A DNA stretch of 64,000 bases from Tragulus kanchil (GCA_022376925.1 JAIOJX010000032.1:201062939-201126938), one strand, 5' to 3'. Positions 44,861 to 57,264 are shown, counted from the first letter of the stretch. Notes: generated by a model not told the origin, from the sequence alone. Numbers and translations are program-made.

Positions 44861-47800
44861 CTGAAGAGGAAGAGGGATTCCCTTCAGAGGGGCCCCAGGC
44901 AAACCTTGCCATGGGGACAGGAGAGAGACGCCTGGTTTATTTCTCAATGGGAATCATACCTTTTGAAAACACAGAGCAGATCTCCAAGGAAAGCCATGAC
45001 ACCAGAATGCTTGTGGCTGCCCCATAGGAGGAAATCTTCCTGAGAGAAACCAGGCGATGTGTCTTCCTGGACCGTCCCTACTCAAAGAGTGACCACAACT
45101 CCCTCTGAGTGTGTCGGCCATGAGACTGTCAGCCCCCACCCTGTCTCCAATCCCCGCAGACCTGCTCAGTCAGAATCTGCCCTTCAACAAGATGCGGAGA
45201 TGGTTCCAATTCAAATTCAAATGTCATAGGTGCTACCTTGGACACTAGCATGACACCTTAACCCTAAAAAGGACTGGATTCATAATATTTCTCCGCATGT
45301 ACTTATAAGGAAACTGAGACCCAAGGAGAGACTCCTCTAAGGTTACCAGCTGAATCAGCCTACCTGTCATCTAGAGTTGCATGCTGTCCCCTAGGACTTG
45401 AAGTCCCCTATCAGGCTTCATCATCAGACCTAGCCAAGGACAGCAGAGAATTTCTGTTGCTTTCTTTCCTGGGATAAAGGATCTAGAACATAAGACAACC
45501 TCTTAAAGCAACATTTCTCCATGTAGGTTCAGTAGGTCACTATACCTATGAGATGCTCTCTGAAAAAGACTCTGTATGATCAGAAAATCCATAATACGCA
45601 TTAATATAGTCAAGTCTCAGAGAAGTAGTGCAGACAGTGACCAATTCATGTTTATGTTTGGCAGTAAACAATACAACTCTGTAAAGATATTATTCTTCAA
45701 TGGAAAAAATGTAGCACAGAAGAGAAACTTGCTTAACATTGTTTAATATAGTGTTTTCCAAAGTTATTTCACCACAAAACCTTTTTTTTCCCCATACAGG
45801 AGACCTATTAATATGAGTAACACCTTGTTCAGAGAAATAATTGGTTGAGACTCACTACCTTTGACCATTTAATCACCTGCTCCATCAGTGTTCAGGAAAG
45901 CATGTTTCATGATATTTCATAAAGATGGGTGCAGGAGGAGGAGTTCCTTTTCTAACAGCCCCCAAATGTCAGCGTTCAACCTGTGATTGATCACGGTCTG
46001 TAGCAGGAACTACACAAAGCAGCCCAACTCGTCATTGGATGACTCCAATATTTAGAAACATTATTACATTAAGCGAAAATCTTCCTTCTTGTAACATCTT
46101 GAGCAACAATTGCTTAAAATTTATCTTCAGCATCCATTCTTTCTAACAGTTACTCTTCACACACAATGCTAGTTGTGATAGACTAATAAATCTATTCTGT
46201 CCTCTACAGTTCAGACCTTCAAATATTTCTCAGAATTGCAGTTTCAAGCTTAAAAGTGTTTACTTAAAATCGTTTACCAAACCCAACCTTCTACTTAACC
46301 CAGTAAGACTAATGAACTAACCCAGCCTTTGTATTTTACAGATGAGGAAACCATGCCCAAGAACAATCAAATTACATGCCTAAGATCAAGCAGGCCGTGG
46401 ATGCCTAATGAGGCAGACTGGATTTGAATATAACAGGGTGCCTGTGTTCTTTTCTTGGTACAAGAGAGCTTAAGAAAGCTCCTTTCCAGGAGCTCCTGGG
46501 TGTTTGAGGCTCATGTCTAACCTCCAAGGCTCATCATAGAGCATCACACAGCCAGCCTCCCACATCTTTCCTCCTGGTTCCCCTGTCAGATGCCATGTTG
46601 GGGCGCGGATGAGTCACAGAGCTCGCCCAGCGTGGGGAGCATGTTCCAGCCTCTCCCCTCCCGGAGTAGCCGAGCTGGGACTGTTCTTCACCCCACGCTG
46701 CCTCCTCACCGCTAATGCCATCTGCACCCTCCTTCTCGAGGATCACCATCTGCTTTCCTGATACCAGTCAGCCGCCCCCAGCACTTTGTTTGGTTTCCTA
46801 ACCCACCGCTTGGGCCACTCTCTTTGCGCCTTGTGATTTCCCTTTTCTCTTCTCTCTCCATGGTCCTCATCCACTCATGCTTTACCTCTTCAGCCCACAA
46901 CTTCAAGAGCTTGTGTGCTTACAGTCTCCTGCATTCTTGATCTCTCATCACAAGCCCCCACTAACCTAGAAATTCCTTCATAGCCCTTTGCTTGGGCTAA
47001 GATTTGCTGTGAGGCTGTATATGTCTGCTGAATAAATACATGAGGCTTTCACTTTCTGCTCCATTTCTGTGCCCACCTGGCCTCCCTTGAACACCATCAC
47101 ATAAACCCACTTGCCACTTTTCCTCAAGTACACCTCCTTCCTACAAAGCAGTGAGGGACTGGGAACACACTAGGGGACAGGTGAATGCAGAGGGAAAGGA
47201 CTAGGTCCCTAGAAAATATTTCTAAAGATGACCGCTGCTGCTTTACTCAATAGAAGGGAGGACAGTGATCACATCTATATTATCATATGCATAACTTCTA
47301 AAGTTCTCAATACATATATGATAAACAAGTGTTTTTAATTGGGAACATATGAAGCCCATAAAGATTTCCACTTGTTTTAGCATCTATCCTGTGCCAGACA
47401 TTTCATGTATATTATCCCATTTAATACTTGGAAGACTTCTATAAGGCTGGGAAAACAGGTTCAGGGAAGCAGTTCTGACCTAGGGAATTCTGGTTTCCTT
47501 ACCTATGTACTTCCCTTTCTTCTCTGCACCCTCAAAGGTATCCACCAAAGGGTCCGACCCCAGATCCTTCATTTTAATAGAAATTTCCTACTTTCTTCCT
47601 CTCCTTTCTAATCAGTAGTTCCTCTCTTCTCTGGTGCACCCTTTCCCTGTTTACAGCTCCCTGAGAAGCCCTTCCCTCCCTCTGCATTCTTTACTCCTTA
47701 TTGGATGTGTGGCAAATACAGGCATTAGCAAACAAAAGTTTTGTACCAAAGATAGCTCTAGAAGGAAACCAGAACCCTGTGCAAAGGGTAAGTGTGAGAA

Positions 47801-48050
47801 ACAGACTCCAGTGATTCATGCCCTATACACACTAGAAGTGAAAATAGATTTTAGGCAATTGTTGACTAAGAAAATCCCAAAGTGTGAAAATCTGGCATGT
47901 AACTCTGGGGACCAGGGAATCAACTTCTCCCCCCACCAAATACTCTGATACATCAGCCTCTACATTCTGAATTAACTGATTCAAGGCTTCTCTCTGCTCT
48001 GCAGCCTCTGGTAATAAGTTGGCACTATCAATGTCAAACACTGGAAAGAA
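44861..48050. other. Noncoding DNA with sparse ancient repeats
   Basis: Antisense MIR cores lie at about 45300-45375 ('ataaggaaactgagacccaa') and 46325-46440 ('ttttacagatgaggaaacca'). A weak MIR/L2 piece lies at 47370-47480 ('agcatctatcctgtgccaga'). Positions 45500-46310 are AT-rich and unclassified. No exon recognised. The 104-codon frame 47634-47948 and the 96-codon antisense frame 47832-48122 have no domain. Confidence 0.5.
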
Positions 48051-48122
48051 AATTAAGTCTAGAAAATCAACCAAATATGGATAAATTACCTCAGAATCAT
48101 CCAAATATATCAATAGCTTCAC

Positions 48123-48475
48123 TTTTTTTTAATATTTATTATTTATTTGTTTGGTTTTTTTTTTTTTTTGGCTATTCTCCCTGCTCTTCTCTAGTTGCAG
48201 GGAGTGGGGGCTACTCTCTCATTGAGGTGAGCAGACTTCTTGTTGTGGTGACTTCTCTTGTTGTGGAACTCAGGCTCCAGGGCACACGGGCTTCAGTAGT
48301 TGTGGCACATGGGCTCCATAGCTGCGGCTCCGAGGCTCTAGAGCACAGGCTCCATAGTTGTGACTCATGGGCTTAGTTGCTCCTCAGCATGTGGGATCTT
48401 CCCGGATCAGGGATTGAACCCGTGTCTCCTGCATTGGCAGGCGACTCTTTGCCACTGAGCCACCAGAGGAGCCCC
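48123..48475 (-). mobile_element. CHR/SINE2-like SINE, antisense
   Basis: T-run and (TATT)n start, then 'tagttgcagggagtgggggc', 'gttgtggaactcaggctcca', 'ggcttagttgctcctcagca', 'ggatcagggattgaacccgt', 'tgccactgagccaccagagg'. Flanked by AGCTTCAC at 48115-48122 and 48477-48484. It belongs to a different subfamily from the 23526 element. Written again at about 49217-49565. The 99-, 74- and 68-codon frames are shadows. Confidence 0.85.
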
Positions 48476-48957
48476 AGCTTCACATGTTTAGTTTTTGAAG
48501 ATTAACTCTGCATTTTGTTCTTCTGTGTCCCATCACTTTTTCTCTAATGTATCTTCTAATTCACATAACAAGTGTGGGTCACTTCAGAAACTGGCGATTC
48601 CCACCTCCTCTTAGCATTACCACTTAGGTCTGAAGCACAGGAAGACCATGTTGCTGGGAATGGGCAAGTTCTCTATAGTAGACATTTGCTGTGTGGGGGG
48701 AGGGTGGGGCAGGGGGGACAAGGTGCTCCTTCTACTTCCTGGAAAAGTCAAAAAAAATGCTCATGGATGGGTCAAGCTAGCTTCCTCAGTCTCCTAAACC
48801 ACACCCTATCTTCTCTCATGCCAATCTCCAGTGTGAACTAACATGAACAATGATTCTTCTGGAAGGTGAGATGTTCCAGGCTTACAAATATAGCTCCAAA
48901 GACCTCTTTGATTTGTGTCCCAAGAGGTGGCAACCCTTGCTGATCAGTAGTGGTCCC

Positions 48958-49131
48958 CCGGGCTTCCCCTAGTGGTCCAGTGGGTAAGGACACCGCCTTG
49001 CAGTGCAAGGGGCGCCGGTTCGATCCCTGGCCTGGGAAGATCCCACGTGCTGCAGAGCAGCTGGACTTATGTGTCCAATTACCGAGCCGGAGCTCTGGGG
49101 CGCATGCGCCCAGAGCCGGCGCTCTGCAACA
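48958..49131 (+). mobile_element. CHR-like SINE, left half only (artefactual truncation)
   Basis: Starts CCGGGCTTCCCCTAGTGG after the left target site and ends abruptly at 'gcgctctgcaac', without tail or right target-site duplication, exactly at the duplication 12 junction. The same insertion is complete at 50050-50354. Confidence 0.88.
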
Positions 49132-49216
49132 TAAGTTCACTATCAATTAAGTCTAGAAAATCAACCAAATATGGATAAATTACCTCAGAATCATCCAAAT
49201 ATATCAATAGCTTCAC

Positions 49217-49565
49217 TTTTTAATATTTATTATTTATTTGTTTGGTTTTTTTTTTTTTTGGCTATTCTCCCTGCTCTTCTCTAGTTGCAGGGAGTGGGGG
49301 CTACTCTCTCATTGAGGTGAGCAGACTTCTTGTTGTGGTGACTTCTCTTGTTGTGGAACTCAGGCTCCAGGGCACACGGGCTTCAGTAGTTGTGGCACAT
49401 GGGCTCCATAGCTGCGGCTCCGAGGCTCTAGAGCACAGGCTCCATAGTTGTGACTCATGGGCTTAGTTGCTCCTCAGCATGTGGGATCTTCCCGGATCAG
49501 GGATTGAACCCGTGTCTCCTGCATTGGCAGGCGACTCTTTGCCACTGAGCCACCAGAGGAGCCCC
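49217..49565 (-). mobile_element. CHR/SINE2-like SINE, antisense (duplicate copy)
   Basis: Same insertion as 48123-48475, with shorter T-runs. Confidence 0.85.
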
Positions 49566-50049
49566 AGCTTCACATGTTTAGTTTTTGAAGATTAACTCTG
49601 CATTTTGTTCTTCCGTGTCCCATCACTTTTCTCTAATGTATCTTCTAATTCACATAACAAGTGTGGGTCACTTCAGAAACTGGCGATTCCCACCTCCTCT
49701 TAGCATTACCACTTAGGTCTGAAGCACAGGAAGACCATGTTGCTGGGAATGGGCAAGTTCTCTATAGTAGACATTTGCTGTGTGGGGGGAGGGTGGGGCA
49801 GGGGGGACAAGGTGCTCCTTCTACTTCCTGGAAAAGTCAAAAAAAATGCTCATGGATGGGTCAAGCTAGCTTCCTCAGTCTCCTAAACCACACCCTATCT
49901 TCTCTCATGCCAATCTCCAGTGTGAACTAACATGAACAATGATTCTTCTGGAAGGTGAGATGTTCCAGGCTTACAAATATAGCTCCAAAGACCTCTTTGA
50001 TTTGTGTCCCAAGAGGTGGCAACCCTTGCTGATCAGTAGTGGTCCCCCG

Positions 50050-50354
50050 GGCTTCCCCTAGTGGTCCAGTGGGTAAGGACACCGCCTTGCAGTGCAAGGG
50101 GCGCCGGTTCGATCCCTGGCCTGGGAAGATCCCACGTGCTGCAGAGCAGCTGGACTTATGTGTCCAATTACCGAGCCGGAGCTCTGGGGCGCATGCGCCC
50201 AGAGCCGGCGCTCTGCAACAGCAGACGCCACCGCGATGGGAGGCCCACAGGAGCCAAAGAACAAAGACAGATGAAAATAGAGAAATGAAAGACCAAGAGA
50301 AGTGGCCCGCCCGTCCCCTCCCCTCTCCCACCCAAAAAAAAGATTTAAAAAAAA
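50050..50354 (+). mobile_element. CHR-like SINE, complete with TSD
   Basis: tRNA-like head 'tagtggtccagtgggtaagg', B-box-like 'ggttcgatccctgg', body 'gggcgcatgcgcccagagcc' and 'gcgatgggaggcccacagga', pyrimidine-rich linker and A-rich tail. Flanked by the exact 14-base target-site duplication AGTAGTGGTCCCCC at about 50035 and 50355. The 106-, 75-, 68- and 147-codon frames over it are shadows. Confidence 0.9.
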
Positions 50355-50369
50355 AGTAGTGGTCCCCCA

Positions 50370-50648
50370 TCTAGCCCTCTCTCTTTTTTGGGGGGGTGGG
50401 GGGGCTCTAAGTCATCCTTTATTTTTCATCCATCTCCGTTTTTTCACCTGTGTGGGCCTCCCATTGCAGTGGCCTCTCTCACTGCAGAGCACTGGCTCTG
50501 GGCGCATGTGCTCCAGAGCGCTGGCTCGTAATTGGACACACCGGTCCAGCTGTTCCTTGGCAAGTGGGATCTTCCCGGACCAGGGATCAAACCAGTGCCC
50601 CTTGCACGCAAGGTGAACTCTTTACCCACTGGATCACCAGGGAAGCCT
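50370..50648 (-). mobile_element. CHR-like SINE, antisense, beside the sense copy
   Basis: 'ccgttttttcacctgtgtgg', 'gcctcccattgcagtggcct', 'cgcatgtgctccagagcgct', 'ggaccagggatcaaaccagt', 'actggatcaccagggaagcc'. Bounded by imperfect TAGCCCTCTCTCTTTTT / TAGCTCTCTTTTT. It forms a tail-to-tail pair with the sense SINE at 50050-50354. Second copy at 51468-51745. Confidence 0.85.
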
Positions 50649-50799
50649 TAGCTCTCTTTTTAAAGCTGTATGTTGACTTTTTTCCTGACTTGTTTTTGCA
50701 AATATCTCCTAATCCACAGAACTTTAACTCTTTCCCTTTCTCTGGATTCTCTTCCAAGAGCCTACCATATTATTCTTGGGCAAAGATTTGCTTACTAAT

Positions 50800-51135
50800 C
50801 ATATCATATTCCAAGTAGAAAGAATACAGCAGTAAGAAAGACAAATTTCCTTTCTTCATGTACCTTATATTCTAGTAGGGATGAAGAATAAAAAATAATA
50901 GAGCACATAAACCCATGAGTTACTTTCAAAGCGTGGTAACAATTGTGGGAAAAAAAATCAAAGAATTTTATAAAAGTGCCTAGGGGAAAGAAGAGCAGTT
51001 TTAGACTGGGTGGTCAGGGAAGGCTTCTCTAAAAAAAAATTTATCTGAATCATGACAGATAAGAAGTATTCCATCATGAATGAATATTTTTCAAGATGAT
51101 AGGACATATATTTCTTGGTAAAATTCCAGCTGAAA
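50800..51135 (-). mobile_element. L2 LINE fragment, antisense
   Basis: 'gaatacagcagtaagaaaga', 'ttcatgtaccttatattcta', then 'gactgggtggtcagggaagg' and 'cttctct'. These match the reverse L2 3' region. Written again at about 51898-52235, and partly a third time at 53261-53415. Confidence 0.7.
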
Positions 51136-51240
51136 GGTAAGTAGAATTTCAGAAATGATGCCAATGTGCATCATTCTTAGAAGTCAACCCATAAAATGAG
51201 GAGGTAACAAAAAATGATGATAAAATTTTTCTAACTCAAT

Positions 51241-51463
51241 CTGGCCTGGGAAGATCCCACGTGCTGCGACTGTATGTGTCCAATTACCGAGCGGAGCTCT
51301 GGGGCGCATGCGCCCAGAGCCGGCGCTCTGCAACAGCAGACGCCACGCGATGGGAGGCCCACAGGAGCCAAAGAACAAAGACAGATGAAAATAGAGAAAT
51401 GAAAGACCAAGAGAAGTGGCCCGCCTGTCCCTCTCCCGCCCCCCCCAAAAAAGATTAAAAAGT
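51241..51463 (+). mobile_element. CHR-like SINE, right half only (artefactual)
   Basis: Begins mid-element at 'ctggcctgggaagatcccac' with no head or left target site, but keeps the right target-site sequence (about 51464). It is the third rendering of the insertion at 50050-50354, corrupted by small deletions. Confidence 0.85.
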
Positions 51464-51467
51464 AGTG

Positions 51468-51745
51468 GTCCCCATCTAGCCCTCTCTTTTGGGGGTGGGG
51501 GCTCTAAGTCATCCTTTATTTTTCATCCATCTCCGTTTTTTCACCTGTGTGGGCCTCCCATTGCAGTGGCCTCTCTCACTGCAGAGCACTGGCTCTGGGC
51601 GCATGTGCTCCAGAGCGCTGGCTCGTAATTGGACACACCGGTCCAGCTGTTCCTTGGCAAGTGGGATCTTCCCGGACCAGGGATCAAACCAGTGCCCCTT
51701 GCACGCAAGGTGAACTCTTTACCCACTGGATCACCAGGGAAGCCT
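51468..51745 (-). mobile_element. CHR-like SINE, antisense (duplicate copy)
   Basis: Same insertion as 50370-50648, written again by duplication 13 with shortened T- and G-runs at its start. Confidence 0.85.
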
Positions 51746-52076
51746 TAGCTCTCTTTTTAAAGCTGTATGTTGACTTTTTTCCTGACTTGTTTTTGCAAAT
51801 ATCTCCTAATCCACAGAACTTTAACTCTTTCCCTTTCTCTGGATTCTCTTCCAAGAGCCTACCATATTATTCTTGGGCAAAGATTTGCTTACTAATCATA
51901 TCATATTCCAAGTAGAAAGAATACAGCAGTAAGAAAGACAAATTTCCTTTCTTCATGTACCTTATATTCTAGTAGGGATGAAGAATAAAAAATAATAGAG
52001 CACATAAACCCATGAGTTACTTTCAAAGCGTGGTAACAATTGTGGGAAAAAAAATCAAAGAATTTTATAAAAGTGC

Positions 52077-54417
52077 CTAGGGGAAAGAAGAGCAGTTTTA
52101 GACTGGGTGGTCAGGGAAGGCTTCTCTAAAAAAAATTTATCTGAATCATGACAGATAAGAAGTATTCCATCATGAATGAATATTTTTTCAAGATGATAGG
52201 ACATATATTTCTTGGTAAAATTCCAGCTGAAAGGTAAGTAGAATTTCAGAAATGATGTCAATGTGCATCATTCTTAGAAGTCAACCCATAAAATGAGGAG
52301 GTAGACATTTGTTTATAGGAAGGACATGAGAGTGGGGGAGAATCAAGCCATCCAAATATTTTTCTAACCTCAGAGAACATGTCACCACTTCCCAGGAAGT
52401 TGTAAGCTTCAGGTTTTTATAGGACAATGATTAAGGTAATGGACCCCAGAAGCAGAGTACCTCGTAGAAAATCCTGCAATCTACCATCTGTGTGACCTTT
52501 AGCAAGTTATATAACTTCTCTGTGCTTCACTTTTCTGATCTATAAAATTGTTATAATCAGGGTGCCTACCTCAAAATATTGTTGTGCTAGTTGAACAATT
52601 TAATACATGTAAAGCACTCATAACAAATCACAGAATATGGTGGGTGCCATGTACATATTGCCAGGTGCATCCTTTGATGAGTGTGCAGTTGCACTTCAGC
52701 TTCAGGCACTCTCACGGTCCACTCTACAGGGCGATCAGTGCAAAGATCCCTACGAAAGTTGAGGGATCCAGGTTCCAGCAGGAACCTGATTCAAACCTAA
52801 AGAGACTTTTTTACAACATCAGAAATGGAAAGTTTGTTCTATAGACTTGTAGAGACCTCTGATTCCTTTAGAACCTACTCAGGTCACACAATGTTTCATA
52901 GAAGTCACAAAAGGAGGCCCAACATTTCCATGACTTTCCCCCAGGTCTCTTCTTAGATAGAACAACTACCTGAAGTCCAGAGTTGTCAGTCACCAGATAT
53001 CAGTACTTGTTAGAGGGAAAGGCAGCCTTCCTGGAGTCACAGTTCATCTAATTCCAGTGTGATCTATAAGTCTGTCCAAGGCTCCGCATCTAGCACATTG
53101 TCTAGCATAAAAAAGGTGCACCTAAAATATTTATGGAATAAGTTAATTGTGACCCTTTCATCATGTTTGTGCTTCAGGTGAACAGTAACATACACCTATA
53201 ACTAATATAAGCATCTGCTTTTTCTCCCACTGGCCTTAAACCATCAGTTGATCAGTGCTTCTAGGGAAAGAAGAGCAGTTTTAGACTGGGTGGTCAGGGA
53301 AGGCTTCTCTAAAAAAAAATTTATCTGAATCATGACAGATAAGAAGTATTCCATCATGAATGAATATTTTTTCAAGATGATAGGACATATATTTCTTGGT
53401 AAAATTCCAGCTGAAAGGTAAGTAGAATTTCAGAAATGATGTCAATGTGCATCATTCTTAGAAGTCAACCCATAAAATGAGGAGGTAGACATTTGTTTAT
53501 AGGAAGGACATGAGAGTGGGGGAGAATCAAGCCATCCAAATATTTTTCTAACCTCAGAGAACATGTCACCACTTCCCAGGAAGTTGTAAGCTTCAGGTTT
53601 TTATAGGACAATGATTAAGGTAATGGACCCCAGAAGCAGAGTACCTCGTAGAAAATCCTGCAATCTACCATCTGTGTGACCTTTAGCAAGTTATATAACT
53701 TCTCTGTGCTTCACTTTTCTGATCTATAAAATTGTTATAATCAGGGTGCCTACCTCAAAATATTGTTGTGCTAGTTGAACAATTTAATACATGTAAAGCA
53801 CTCATAACAAATCACAGAATATGGTGGGTGCCATGTACATATTGCCAGGTGCATCCTTTGATGAGTGTGCAGTTGCACTTCAGCTTCAGGCACTCTCACG
53901 GTCCACTCTACAGGGCGATCAGTGCAAAGATCCCTACGAAAGTTGAGGGATCCAGGTTCCAGCAGGAACCTGATTCAAACCTAAAGAGACTTTTTTTTTT
54001 TACAACATCAGAAATGGAAAGTTTGTTCTATAGACTTGTAGAGACCTCTGATTCCTTTAGAACCTACTCAGGTCACACAATGTTTCATAGAAGTCACAAA
54101 AGGAGGCCCAACATTTCCATGACTTTCCCCCAGGTCTCTTCTTAGATAGAACAACTACCTGAAGTCCAGAGTTGTCAGTCACTAGATATCAGTACTTGTT
54201 AGAGGGAAAGGCAGCCTTCCTGGAGTCACAGTTCATCTAATTCCAGTGTGATCTATAAGTCTGTCCAAGGCTCCGCATCTAGCACATTGTCTAGCATAAA
54301 AAAGGTGCACCTAAAATATTTATGGAATAAGTTAATTGTGACCCTTTCATCATGTTTGTGCTTCAGGTGAACAGTAACATACACCTATAACTAATATAAG
54401 CATCTGCTTTTTCTCCC
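52077..54417 (+). repeat. Direct duplication 14 (copies 52077-53228 and 53261-54417)
   Basis: Offset 1184 rising to 1189, partly from a longer T-run in copy B (52806-52812 versus 53990-54001). After copy A stops at 'tttctccc' (53228), a deleted version of copy B's continuation appears: TAAACCATCAGTTGA at about 53237 versus 54456. The sequence starting 'gaaagaagagcagtttt' is therefore present at about 50987, 52083 and 53267. Confidence 0.95.
52420..52645 (+). mobile_element. MIR SINE
   Basis: 'acaatgattaaggtaatgga', 'ccatctgtgtgacctttagc', 'aagttatataacttctctgt', 'gcttcacttttctgatctat', 'atacatgtaaagcactcata'. Near full-length MIR. Second copy at about 53604-53830. Confidence 0.8.
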
Positions 54418-55684
54418 CTGACCACTAGGAAGAAAACTAAATAAAGGAAACAGTCTAAAACCATCAGTTGACGTCATAGAATAAGTGGCGTTAGTTTTCA
54501 GGGTGGACATTCATTCAGCAATTCTCAACAGCTTGCTAGTCTGGTTTTATCTCAACCCTCCTGTGGGGCAATCATTTTTAGATCTGTTTGTGGACAATTT
54601 CCCTTCAAATTCCTTTACAGAAGTGTGTTGCTTGTAATACCATGGAGAGCTCCCAGCAGCCTCGCTCCCAACAGAGCAGTCTCAGTTTTCTCAGTACCAC
54701 GGAGAGCTCCCAGGTTGGTCAGACCCTGTACCTGACCTCTTTCACCATCACTGAGAACTCCAGGAGAAACTGCAGCCTGATGATCCCTAGTGAAGTGACC
54801 TCCACTGCGATTCAAATATTGGAATAGGGCAAAAGGTGATTGGGATAAAAGTCGAAGAAATAGCCGAATAATCCACCATCCTGTGGCATGACTCAGAGTG
54901 AACCTGAAGACAACTAATAATTGCAGCTACTTTGTGCTAGATCAGCATTTTTATTTGCCTTTCCCTCTTCCCCTGACCAAAGTTAAGGCCCAAGGCGAAT
55001 TCAAAACCCACAGTCTAAACTGTGATCAGATCAACGGGGCTGCACCAGACGAAACTGATCTTATCTGAATGGTGACTTTATCCACTTTGGAGAGCAAAAT
55101 TCATTACAATAATAAGGAGCATTACAACAATACATTACAATAAAAATGGGATGAAGAACAATCACAGCAGAGCCAGGATCATTTTGGAGGTTAAGTTTCC
55201 CTCTTATAAATGTCTTTTTTCACTTCAGCAGGAGATCTGGAGTCTGAAATTATTCTAGCCAACTTGTGGAATGCATCACCTTGCACCTGATTAGCAATCC
55301 ATTTCTGCTTCCTTCTACTAAGTTCAATGATATTTGTGCCCTTGGTGCCCTGAATTCTCCACCACACTGCTGTGAGAAGGTACACACACTGGGGGTCAGG
55401 TGGGAGAATACGGGTGTTCAGGTAAGAAAATAGGGTGTGAGCTTACAAGCACAAAAAGGCATACAAATGCTCACAAAGAACAGTTGGAAGCTGCAAGGAG
55501 AAAAGGGAAGGTAAAACGTGTTGAAACAATTGTGTGTGCTTTAAGTAACGTATTATAGCTAGATCTAGACCCTCTAGGTCTCTTACCCACTAGCCATTTT
55601 AAGTAAGAGGATTAGATAATGACCTGGATCCTCTTTATTGGACATGCTAAGTATTTCCAGTCTCATATCCTCAGCAGCTCCCGA
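54418..55684. other. Unique noncoding DNA
   Basis: A small block at 54588-54827 is open for 79 codons and contains an internal imperfect repeat (ATGGAGAGCTCCCAG at 54641 and ACGGAGAGCTCCCAG at 54701). It is preceded by an acceptor-like CTTTACAG at 54612-54619. No family recognised. It may be an old repeat fragment. The rest is featureless. Confidence 0.35.
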
Positions 55685-56095
55685 AATTCTAGCCACACTG
55701 GATCAGTTGCCTTTTCTCAGACTTGCTACATTTACATCTTCATGTTTTCACTCATGCCCTTCCCTCCTCCCAAACTTCCCTCCTGACTCCTTCCTCCTCT
55801 CCATCTCCCCACCCAGTTAAAACCACTTCAAGGCCCAGATCAAAGGACACCTCCTGCCCAACACTAACCCCTAACTGCCCCCCACAGTTATTAATCATTT
55901 CTTCACCATTGTCTTCACAACAGACTATTTTTAACTCATATTAGAGCTATTTGCCCACGTATTTCTCTCCCCTTCTAGACTGTAAATACTTGAGAGCAGG
56001 AGTCTTTTTAAACATTGTATTCATGGCAGCACATTGCCATGGTTTGATCATAGGTACATCATAATACATGTGAGCAAATGCATGATTAAACAAAA
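55685..56095 (+). mobile_element. L2 LINE 3' region, sense
   Basis: 'attctagccacactggatca', 'cttcatgttttcactcatgc', 'tcaaggcccagatcaaagga', 'cacctcctgcccaacactaa', 'ctagactgtaaatacttgag', 'acatgtgagcaaatgcatga'. Good colinearity with the L2 3' end. Confidence 0.75.
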
Positions 56096-57264
56096 TGTAC
56101 AATATAAAGCACAAGACAGAATGTCTTCCTCAGTCATGTTCTACTGGGCATTTGTACTATAAATAACTTGGAAACGACTGATTCTTTCTAGGTACTGATT
56201 TTCTCCCACCAGCTTAGCAATTAAGAGAGAGAAGGAGAATTGACGTGAAGCCTCTAGCGTGCCTGGCTAGAGCTACATCCACAGTCTCCAACAATGTACA
56301 AGATGGAACCTTTGCCTTTAGATCAGAGCACACCTCAGTCACTCTTACTTACCCCAGTGACATCTCTCCAACTGATGGTCAGATTTGGGACACTATTTTT
56401 GACTCCAAGATGCTTACTTGATATTTCCTATTCTAACAGACTTATATGAATTTAATTTCTAGACTTCAAAGAGCTACACTCTCTGATAGTACAAGTTCTA
56501 GCTTTCACCCCAGAATTCATACTCTTCCCTACCAACTCTCTACCACCCCACTGAGCCCCAGGTCCCAGATGCTTCAAAACGCCTCTGTGCCGACTGCTGA
56601 GGCATCAGCTCAGGATAACTGTAGATGTGAGGGTGGATGTGAACATGAATAGACACAATGGCATGTTTGTAGAGTTGTTTACACTCAGCATCACTCTGTG
56701 AGCCCTTATACAAGGTAGGCGCATACTCCTATTAGGAACAGGGCTCTCCTCAACTCCTCATGGGAAGAACGTTGATAAATTTAAGGTTAGAGGAATGCCT
56801 CCACTGTCTCCCTCAAAAACCTTCTACCTGGGAGCAATGGTTAGCTCTCAGGACCTGTATCCTGTCTAGCACTAAACCTGTATAGCACTCTGAGAAGTGA
56901 GTCTGACTGAAAGAAGGAGAGAATGAAGGCTATTGAGTCTCAGGCGGATCTACCTCATCACAGGCATCCTCTGAAAGAGTGGTGCTGAATTTTGTTTTCC
57001 ACATCCCCCATTTCCCTGCTCCATGATCTCTCATCACTGGATTCATTACGTACCACTCCCCCTACACCTTGTTCAATTCCTTTCAGATTTCTTGGCTGAC
57101 TCTTGATGGGTGAATTGTGACCTTCCCATCTTGCTCGGCCCTTTGGACTCTGTGTCTTTTTGATTTTCATTTATCTTCTTGAGTCCTGAGACGTAAGTGG
57201 GGCTCTGTCTTGTGGGTTCATCCAAGAATATTTCTTTCCCTGCCCCTGACGGGGTGAGGAACAT
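56096..57264. other. Unique noncoding DNA
   Basis: No repeat or exon recognised. Frames of 68 and 70 codons are isolated. Confidence 0.4.

Larger units (their letters stand above)
48051..50220 (+). repeat. Direct duplication 12 (copies 48051-49131 and 49145-50220)
   Basis: Offset 1094 falling to 1089. The differences are shortened T-runs in copy B (poly(T) at 48122 and 48158 versus 49216 and 49248; TTTTT versus TTTT near 48537/49627) and one substitution. Copy A is cut off inside a CHR-like SINE, followed by a short junction returning to 'aattaagtctagaaaatc'. Confidence 0.95.
50116..52303 (+). repeat. Direct duplication 13 (copies 50116-51206 and 51241-52303)
   Basis: Starts inside the SINE at 'ctggcctgggaagatcccac' (50116 and 51241). 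The head of copy B has many small deletions relative to copy A ('gctgcagagcagctggactt' reduced to 'gctgcgactgt'; A-, G- and C-runs shortened; the G-run at 50390-50404 much shorter at 51489-51500). Fidelity improves away from the junction. Confidence 0.95.
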
